A stretch of 64,000 nt of DNA from Plecoglossus altivelis (lineage: Eukaryota; Chordata; Actinopteri; Osmeriformes; Plecoglossidae), in the NCBI GenBank assembly GCA_036571765.1, contig BROE01000007.1, positions 15,427,187-15,491,186 on the forward strand, in the 5' to 3' direction. The notes under the pieces were generated by a model that saw nothing but the letters and a program-made list of their open reading frames with translations, had not been told where the DNA came from and did not search any database. Made by a program: the position numbers and the translations under genes. Positions 10,201 through 17,654 of this stretch are shown here, in pieces (the first letter of the stretch is position 1; each line of letters starts with the position of its first letter).

Positions 10201-12257
10201 TGTTTATATATATAGCACATTCAGAAAATATTACTCATAGGATTTGCTGCACTGTACCAAGTGAAGTGCAACATCAATACAAAAGAGTAGGAAGGATGAG
10301 TGACCTGGTTCGGGTACTGCTGTGGGTTCAAAGGTCGCCGGGTGATGATGGGAGAGCCGGGCATCAAAGGAGACATCTGTAACCACGACAACGAACGAGA
10401 AGGCCCTGACTAGAGAGGCCTGAACGACCACAGACCACCACCACCGCGTCAAGCTTTCATCGGTATCTCACCTGAGGAGAGCATCTGAGGCCAAACGGCC
10501 CTCTGGGGCCCCCTCTCCTGCCCCTGGTGGGCGGGAGGAGGTAGGGTGTCTGTAACCCTCTGTCGATCACACACACGATGGCGTTGTCCTGTGAGAGAAG
10601 CCGTGTTATTGGTCGGTTGGGTACGAGGTGAACCTGTAACTGGAGGAGAAACAGTCTAGAGGTACCTGCAGGATCAGGCCTGGTGTGTGTCTGGTACTCC
10701 TGTACGATGGAAACATCCACTACACAGGAAGACAATGCTGGTTGGCAATCATTTATACATTATCATTTATACATTAGCAGATACTCAATCAAAGAGAAGT
10801 ACATGGGGGGGATTCAAGTCAAGTCAAGTCATGCTTTGTCATTCCACTACATGCAGGGGGCATACAGTGGAACGAAATGTCGTGCCTCACAGAGCCACGG
10901 TGCTACATAAGTACAGGCATACAACAGTACAGGCAAACAACAAACAAGAATCAAGTAAAACATGGGACCTCTATTTATGATAACTGCTCTAACCACAGTT
11001 GGTTGAGGGGCAGAGAGGGGTGTTAAGGGTTAGGAAGAGACTCACAGCGTCTGGATCGAGGGCATCCCAGCGGGAGGTTGTCCCACAGTCCAAGATGGCG
11101 CTATCCAGACTCTGGAGAAAAACGACACACGTCACTGGACTGGCTGATAGGCTAGCTGGTTAGCTAGACATGGCTAGGAGCGATCTGTATAGACCAGTGG
11201 TTCTTAACCGTGTTGGAGGTACTGAACCCCACCAGTTTCATATGCACATTCATTGAACCCTTCTTAATTGGAAAACTAAAACGTTTTTTACCAAATTCAT
11301 ATAATCATATGAGTCAGGTGTGTGTCTTGACCTCCGCCGAACCCCTGAGACTGACTCAACGAACCCCTGAGGTTCGATCGAACCCAGGTTAAGAACCACT
11401 GGTATAGAAACTAGCCAGCATGAACCACTAACATCCCTCACCTTCAGGCTAGGCCGCCCTTCCACCGTCCTCATCACCGCTGGGTCTTCAAACATCTGCA
11501 TCCGGCCCCTTCCCCCTGGATGACTCCGACCTCTCCCCTGCAGAGCAGGGCGAGGCTGGGGGCTGGGGGGGGAGGGCGACCTGGAGGTGAGGGGAGGAGA
11601 GGTGGGTGGCACAGGGGGAGGAGAGGTGGGTGGCTCAGGGGGAGGTGGGGATTCTGGTGGCTTGAACTGGAGGAGAGAGTTAGTGGGACCTCCTCCTGAT
11701 TCCTCCATGTCTGGGAAAGAATCACGGGAAAGATCACGAAGTTAGAAGGAAAAAAAAGAAACTGCTTTTGTGAAGTGTTTCTAATCATTCCCTGCTCCAA
11801 AGAACTCTGTGGACCAATCATACCCATGCCAAAAGTCTCCTCATTGTAAAGATCGATGTCTTCATCCTCCTCTGCCATCTCCTGCAGTAACACACCCGTG
11901 TCCACCCCTTCCTCTCCGCTCCAGTCGCCTCCGTTTTCTAGCCATTCAGGCGGAGACTCAACGTTTTCGGTGTCCTTCAAGTAAACGGAAAAAAAAGTTT
12001 TCTGCTGTGGTAAAGTTACCATTAATTACTCAAAAACAAACGTGAAATTAATAATTCGTTACTTCCATTCGTACACGGCAGTGAACTCGTATTAGGAGAG
12101 AGTGCATTCCGGTGTTTCTACCGATTGCTTTGGCACGTGTACTTGTTTTCATAAACTAATCACGCATGACAGTAGCCTCCAATGTAGCACACTGAACACA
12201 CCATTGCGATGCGTATAAATCAACTTTATAACTTACTTGTTGCTTTGAGTCACTCAT
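4273..12257 (-). CDS. patl2: PAT1 homolog 2 (mRNA-decay/translational-repression factor)
   Basis: PAT1-family proteins bind mRNA and link deadenylated transcripts to decapping; PATL2 is the oocyte form. Readable exons, 5' to 3': 12237-12257, 11824-12004, 11442-11710, 11046-11111, 10666-10719, 10472-10588, 10305-10376, 9236-9363, 8591-8665, 8191-8314, 7704-7824, 7362-7608 (damaged), 5555-5711, 4952-5086, 4635-4732, 4273-4417. Family landmarks are the acidic EEDEDIDLYNEETFG near the N-terminus, FEDPAVMRTVEGRPSLK, TQLHPQHRRLL, KEKDWIIRLQMIQLQS, IEGSLGQVAVSTCYSPRR, KGKRLLARLLPFLS, FGLSLLYALLSQGE and LLLPSNLLTLFCRYLDK at the C-terminus. The last four fit PATL2 better than PATL1. Splice phases agree except across 7362-7608, where a one-base frameshift near 7520 breaks the frame; this lies in error-rich sequence. 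The start gives MSDSKQQ, split by an in-phase intron. Confidence 0.88.
5140..5330. repeat. Intronic minisatellite in patl2 (42-bp unit)
   Basis: Four copies of a unit containing CAGAGGCTTCCATGCAGTG and CACACAGAGAGAGCAGTCAG. It lies in the intron between exons 5555-5711 and 4952-5086. Confidence 0.85.
5395..5554 (-). repeat. Donor-anchored minisatellite, patl2 intron
   Basis: Five copies of a 33-bp unit (sense CCAATCACCACACATCCC plus GCCAAAACGCACCAG). The array starts about six bases after the 5' splice site of exon 5555-5711 (GACGAG/gtagac). Confidence 0.85.
5745..6260. repeat. GCCTGTCCATGTTAAC minisatellite
   Basis: About 17 copies of a 26-36 bp unit (GAGAGGAACCAGCCTGTCC then ATGTTAACGCTGA) in a patl2 intron, beginning just upstream of the acceptor of exon 5555-5711. 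A degraded second copy follows at 6650-7140. Confidence 0.9.
6560..7345. repeat. Error-rich duplicate of 5640-6545
   Basis: This stretch repeats, in order, the features of 5640-6545: part of the exon at 5555-5711, the GCCTGTCCATGTTAAC array, and the trailing segment with CACCCTACTCTTTAACCTCTG. It is riddled with single-base deletions (for example ATGTTTAAAC, CAGCTGTCATG). The deletion-dominated pattern suggests an unpolished long-read copy placed beside a polished one. A genuine decayed tandem duplication is the alternative. Confidence 0.65.
7905..8190 (-). repeat. Donor-derived minisatellite, patl2 intron
   Basis: Tandem copies of a 21-23 bp unit, sense CTACCAGGTACTGCTAACTA. The first unit is the exon end plus donor of exon 8191-8314 (TACTACCAG/gtactg), so nearly every unit carries a CAG/GTAC decoy donor. 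The array runs from the true splice site to about 7905. Confidence 0.9.
8330..8525. repeat. GCTAACCAGCCAGCAGG minisatellite
   Basis: About ten copies of a 17-19 bp unit (CAGCCGCCAGAGCTAAC and CAGCCAGCAGGGCTAAC) in the intron between exons 8591-8665 and 8191-8314. Confidence 0.85.
8858..9186 (-). repeat. Second copy of the GGTAGTACTAGTTAGCAGTA array
   Basis: The same 21-23 bp unit as the array at 7905-8190, here in a different patl2 intron about 50 bp downstream of the donor of exon 9236-9363. It is separated from the first array by two exons and an unrelated minisatellite, implying that repeat material moved between introns. Confidence 0.88.
9390..9625. mobile_element. Old fish interspersed repeat (CATCCATCCATC type)
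   Basis: It starts with CATCCATCCATCCATTATC and contains CAGGGTACACCCTGGACAG, the segment CAGACAACCATTCACTCAC, and ends GGGGCAATT...CCAATTAACCTG. This order of motifs is typical of a very common, diverged dispersed repeat in teleost genomes. No coding capacity remains. The assembly gap duplication begins inside it. The family name is not assigned. Confidence 0.6.
9592..10144. repeat. Left copy of false duplication beside gap
   Basis: These 553 bases match 10155-10707 at a constant offset of 563. The one difference I saw is C versus A at 9831/10394. The copy carries redundant patl2 exons at 9742-9813 and 9909-10025 and the truncated end of a third. This is what overlapping contig ends left unmerged across a gap look like, so these exons should be ignored in the gene model. 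Confidence 0.9.
10145..10154. other. Assembly gap (10 N)
   Basis: Ten N bases, an arbitrary-length join. The flanks are near-identical, so the true gap is probably negative (an overlap). Confidence 0.98.
10155..10707. repeat. Right copy of false duplication beside gap
   Basis: Mate of 9592-10144. It continues uninterrupted into the upstream patl2 exon (10666-10719), so this copy is the one to use for the gene model. Confidence 0.9.
10812..10965. mobile_element. Short interspersed repeat (CAAGTCAAGTCAAGTC type)
   Basis: It begins TTCAAGTCAAGTCAAGTCA, then GTCATTCCACTACATG and GTGGAACGAAATGTCGTG, an order of motifs found in a dispersed fish element. It is non-coding, lies in a patl2 intron, and has diverged copy borders. 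Confidence 0.5.
11195..11401. mobile_element. hAT-like MITE, complete
   Basis: A 207-bp element with perfect 15-bp terminal inverted repeats (CAGTGGTTCTTAACC at 11195-11209 and its reverse complement at 11387-11401). It is flanked by an 8-bp target duplication, GTATAGAC before and GTATAGAA after (7 of 8 match). An 8-bp duplication and these ends fit the hAT superfamily. No transposase is present, so it would depend on an enzyme encoded elsewhere. It lies in a patl2 intron. Confidence 0.88.
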
Positions 12258-12507
12258 GTATTGTCTTTGAGGATATATGATTCATATAATCTCACGTCAG
12301 TCAGTTTATCTCCAACCTGTGTGTTCTCGAGCGTGTCTGCGGTCTCATTAGCGTATTTAAATGAGCACACCTGTGAAGATGCGGAAGGGGGAGGCACTGC
12401 GCATGCGTACAACATCTATAAGGAGATGACAAGTGGCTGATCATCGCTGCAGTCATGTGTGTTAGATCCACCTGGTCAGTGATCACACCGGGAGCGATGT
12501 CTAACCA

Positions 12508-12673
12508 GAGAACACAAAGCAGGCTTGTAGTTTGAAGGTATAAAAACATGTCATCTCAGCGCCTTTCACGACAACATTAGCTTTGTGGCGGTTTTTTGTG
12601 GAACTACATGATGTAATAGTTAAATAAGGTAGTTAAGGAGAGCAAACTGATCAACATCAGGGATCATAAAACA
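12508..12673. repeat. Dispersed direct repeat, copy 1
   Basis: About 165 bp nearly identical to 15678-15843 at a constant offset of 3170. Both copies run from AAAGCAGGCTTGTAG to GGGATCATAAAACA and then into a CA-rich microsatellite. Copy 1 is intergenic and copy 2 is inside a tgfb1i1 intron. It may be an unclassified mobile element or a segmental copy. Confidence 0.85.
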
Positions 12674-12704
12674 CACACACACACACATATACACACACAT
12701 ATAT

Positions 12705-12735
<31 letters not shown>

Positions 12736-12762
12736 TATATACACACACACACACACACACCG
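12671..12762. repeat. CA/TA microsatellite
   Basis: Runs of (CA)n interrupted by ATATA in a two-fold higher-order repeat. It directly follows copy 1 of the dispersed direct repeat. Confidence 0.9.
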
Positions 12763-12926
12763 GGAGCGCTGTCATCCGGGACTGTTAACTGTGTATCAAA
12801 TTGCAGCCGAGTCAGGTAGTTAACGTGGATGATAACACACCTTTTCATGTGCGTTGCATGTTTTCACTTCGCTCCAAGTAAAATTTAAAAGATTCACAAT
12901 ACTTCAGTTTCAAGGCAAAAAAAGAC

Positions 12927-12932
12927 TTTATT
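12927..12932 (-). promoter_or_regulatory. Polyadenylation signal of tgfb1i1
   Basis: TTTATT on the plus strand is AATAAA in the gene's sense, about 460 bp past the stop codon. The region 12933-13393 is therefore the likely 3' UTR. Confidence 0.6.
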
Positions 12933-13393
12933 AATCTTTGGCAGTTTGTTTTTTTAATAATTGCATAGCAAAATTGTGAGAATATAAAAACATCTTTGGC
13001 ACTATTACAATGGCGATGCATAATAGTCCGTTAGACAACATACTTAACATACATAATACATAGTATAATGCATTAGCAGTGACAATTACATTTTTGTAAT
13101 AGAAAGCAAATATATTAAATGGGTTTCACTTGCACTATATACAGTACAAGTCTTTCATTATAACGTTACTTTGGCATTCGATAACTCATTTCTCCAAACC
13201 TACTTTTGTTGAACAATTCAGTGGTCAATATTCAATTTGAATCAATACAGTACATGAATGAATTGAAGTACAACACCATAAACGTTTTGAATATCTTTTT
13301 TTTTGGTAAAATCATGGCTTTAGTCCTGGCTGGTCTCTCCTGGCTGGTCTCTCCTGCCTGGTCTCTCTCAGGAGAGGAGGGGAAGGGGGAGAG

Positions 13394-16300
13394 TTAGCCG
13401 AAGAGCTTGATGAAGCAGGGGTTGCAGTACGGTTTGTTCTCCTGCTCCTTGAAGCAGCCTTTGCTGAGCGGCTTAAGGCAGAAGTGGCAGACCAGGTGGT
13501 GTGGGTGGAACTTGGCCCCCATGGCGGTGATACAGCGACCCAGGATGGGCTGCTGGCAGGCCTGGCACAGGCTACCTCTGGACTGGTGATAGTGAGCCTC
13601 ACACAGAGGCTGGCCCTCATGCTCAAAGAAGCTTCCGTTAACAAACGGGCTGTAGCACTCCTGGGGGAGAGGGAGAAGAGGGGTTAGGGGGAGGTTTGGA
13701 GAGGGGGGAGGGAGGGACAGGAGGAAAGTTAGGGTGAGGGAGGGAGGGGGACAGGTAGGGGCCGACAGCTAGGCCAGCGGAGGTGGTTTTCCTGGAGTTG
13801 TGTCAATGTGCAGGCATACGCGTTGGACGGAAGGGTAATAAACGGGGTCACATCCTGTCTTGGGGCCGCATGGTAGGGGCGCGGCCCGTGTCACATATCC
13901 GCCTGTCTGTGATCGAGGGGCGGCGGTCCACACCTGTGGTCAGATGAAGGGAACCGGGGAGGGCGCAGCTTCCATGAAGACTCAACGATTGTGTTCGTGG
14001 TTCGCCCACTTAAACCTGCCTGCAACAGGGAGGGGGGAGTGAAGGAGAGCTGGATCGGGTGTGAGGTGGTGTGGGGTGGTGTGAGGTGGTGTGGGTGGTG
14101 GTGGAGGTGGTGGGGAGGTGGTGTGAGGTGGTGTGGGGTGGCTGAGGTGGGATGGTGTGGGGAGGTGAGTGGTTGATGGTGGTGTGGGGTGGTGCTGAGG
14201 GGGTTAGATAGGGGGAGAGGGCAGGGTGGTGTGTGTTGAGAGGTGGGTGGGGTGGTTGTGGGGTGGTGTGGAGAGGTGGTGTGGGTGGTATCGGGGGTGG
14301 TATGAGGAGTGGTGGGGGGGGTGGTGTGGGGGGGTGGTGTGGGGCGGTGTGAGGGTGGTGTGGGGTGGTGGTGAGGGTGGGTGTGAGGGTCATGTGGTGG
14401 AGAGGGGGTGGGGGAGGTGTCGGTTGTGAGGACGTGTGAGGTGGTGTGGGGTGGTATGAGGGTTGAGGGTGGTGTGTGTAAGTGGACGACAGCAGAATAT
14501 AGAAGAGAGCTCGACGGTGAGTTGTATTCCATGAGTCAGCAGACCGTCCGTTCTCTCCTCTCTCGCCCGTACGCCTCTTTTTCTTCCTCCCCTTTTCTCG
14601 CCTCCGAGTCTCTCTCTTCTCCCTCTCCCTTACTCGGGCCTCCCCTCTCTTCTCTCTCCTTCTCTCTTCCCTCTTCCTCGCTCGAGGTCTGTCAGTCGTA
14701 GTATGTGGTACTGGGCATGTTGTAAAATCTGACGGAGGGAGGCAGGTAGGGAGGGAGCAGGGAGGGAGGGAGGGAGGAAAGGAGGGGGCAGGTAGGCAGG
14801 GAGGGAGGGGGCAGGAAGCCAGGGAGGAAAGGAGGGGGGCAGGTAGGCAGGAAGGAAAGGAGGGGGGCAGGTAGGCAGGAAGGGGGTTGGTAGAGAGGTA
14901 GTGTTTCTTTACTCACCCTGCACACAAAGCAGTGTGGATGCCACAAAGCGCTGAGAGCTGAGATGTAGTTCTCCAGGATGGGCTGGGAGCAGCCCTGGCA
15001 GTGTGAGGCAAACAGAGACAGGAAGCACTGCTGGCAGTACTGCTGCCCCTCGCGGTCATGGAAACCTGGGGGGGGGGGCATGATTATAGTGATTTGATTA
15101 TTGAATTTCAGATTTAAATTCTTGCATTTATTTTTAGTGATTTTACACATGCAGTACCACATACTGACTGGAGAGGAGGAAGAGGAGAAGAGAGAAGGGA
15201 GGAGAGAAGAGAGGGGAGGCGAGAAGGGAGGAGAGAAGAGGAGAGAGGGGAGGAGAAAAGGGAGGAGAAAAGAGGAGAGAGGGGAGGAGAGGAGAGAGGA
15301 GGTCTGTGTAGAATACAAAAGAGAGCTCTCTTCTATATTCTGCTGTCTTCCACTTACACACACCACCCTCAACCCTCATACCACCCCACACCACCTCACA
15401 CCACCCCACACCACCTCACACCACCTCACACCACCCCACACCACCCCACACGAGTGCAGCAGGTTTAGGAACACAGAACAATGAGTCTTCATGAAGCTGC
15501 GGTTCCCTCTTGTGTGTCGGACCGGCCTGGTCCAGACAGGATGTGACACGGGCCGGCCCGGTCCAGACAGGATGTGACACGTTTATTACCTTCCTGTCCA
15601 AACGCTTGGCTGCACTTGACACAACAGAAACACTCCGGGTGCCAGTTCTTATCCAGGGCAGTAACCATTTTCTACAGGAGAACAGAAAGCAGGCTTGTAG
15701 TTTGAAGGTATAAAAACATGTCATCTCACCGCCTTTCTTGACAACATTAGCTTTGTGGCATTTTTTTGTGGAAATACATGATGTAATAGTTAAATAAGGT
15801 AGTTAAGGAGAGCAAACTGATCAACATCAGGGATCATAAAACAGACTCATACACACACAGAGACACACTCACACACAGTCATACACTCATTTAGACACAC
15901 ACACACTCATACACACACACACTCATACACACAGACACAGAGAAAGACACACATATAGACACACACAGAGACATACTCACACACACAGAGAGACACACAC
16001 AGCCACAGAGACACACACAGACAGACACACACATACACTCACACACCCACACAGTCATACACTCATACAGACACACACACTCACTCACCCTCACTCACCC
16101 ACACACACTCACACCCACACCCACACCCGCACAAACACACACAAACAAAAACACAAACACAAATGTACAGTATACACACGCGTACAAACACACACACACA
16201 ACACTCTCACAACACACACACTCAACACCAAACACACACACTCACACACACACACCCAACAACACACCACTCACACCACACACCACAACACACACACACA

Positions 16301-17611
16301 CTCAACACACTACACCACACAACACACACACACCCAACACACACACCACACACACACACACAACCACTCACCCCACACCCAACACACACCACACACACAC
16401 ACACCCGACACACACACACACGCTGTATGTTCACACAACACACAACACACATCAACACAACAACACCACACACACACCCACACTCACAACACACACACAC
16501 ACACACCAAACACACACACACAACACACACTCAGCTCACGTTGAGGATGGGTTTGCTGCAGAGTGCACAGTGAGGGGAGTACAGGGTGAAGTAGTCTGAC
16601 TCGCAGTATGGCCGTCCGTCCTTCTCAAAGAAGTTTCGACTTCCCAGCTCCGTCTCACACTCCGTACACACAAAGTGCTCTGGGTGCCACACCCGGCCCA
16701 GCGCCGTCACCACCTGCAGGGTCAGGGGTCAGGGGTTTACACACAGTCTCTGATGTAGACAGCAGAGCACAGGAAGTAGATGACAGCAGAAGGACAAGCT
16801 CACACAGACAAACTGATTTAGATAGAAGATTTTTATGGTTTTCTATGTGGTGGTGTGAGTGTGTCTCTGTGCATGTGTCCTCTGTTGTGTGTGTGTGTCC
16901 CTCTGTTTGTGTTTGTGTGTTTGAGTGTGTGTGAGTGTGTTGTGTGATGTGTATGTGTGTGTGTTGTGTGGAGTGTTGTAACTGTGGTGTGTGAGTGTGT
17001 GTGAGTGTTGTGTTGTGTGTTGTCTCAGCATGCTCACTGTTTCCTACTACAGGCTTCTGACAGGCTGAGCAGTTCCCCTTGGAGGAGGTGGGGACCCCCT
17101 GCCTGCTCAGGTCTGATTGGAGGAGCCCCAGCATGCTGTCCAATGAGCCTCCGGATGAGGCCTGGGGGGGCGGGGCTGGCTGTGGCGGCACGGTGACCAC
17201 TTGATTGACAGGTGCAGGCGGCTAATAGGAGAGAGGAACAGTCAGAGAGCAGGAAGTTGATGAGCAAGTTTAGCTACTAGACGGACTTGGAGGGAAACAC
17301 ACAAACAGGCTTGAAAAGAACAACTGGTGTCTCAAGACAGAGGTGGGTGTGTGTTGTGTGGTGTGTGTTGTTGGTTGTGAGTGTGTGTGTGTGGTGAGTG
17401 GAGTGAGTGAGTGTTGGGGGTGGGTGTGTGAGTGAGTGAGTGAAGTGGTGTGTGTGTTGTGGTGTGTGTGTGTGTGGTGAGTGTGTGTGTTGTGTGTGTG
17501 GTGAAGTGAAGTGAGTTGAGGTGAGTGAGTGTTGTTGTTGAGTGAGTGAGTGATGGAGTGAAGTGGTGTGTGTGTGGTGAGGTTGGTGTGGTGTGTGTGG
17601 TGAGTGAGTTG

Positions 17612-17654
<43 letters not shown>

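Larger units (their letters stand above)
12258..12926. other. patl2 promoter and patl2-tgfb1i1 spacer
   Basis: Upstream of the patl2 start the sequence is unique with no clear TATA box. It then holds the direct repeat (12508-12673) and a CA/TA microsatellite. No coding exon was recognised. Confidence 0.5.

Noticed and set aside
4273..12257. patl1 in place of patl2
   Set aside because: C-terminal FGLSLLYALLS, LPSNLLTLFCRYLDK and IEGSLGQVAVSTC fit PATL2 better than PATL1.
13891..14532. Pro/Thr/His-rich minus-strand frame
   Set aside because: Low-complexity translation of the GGTGGTGTG array in inverted-repeat arm A.
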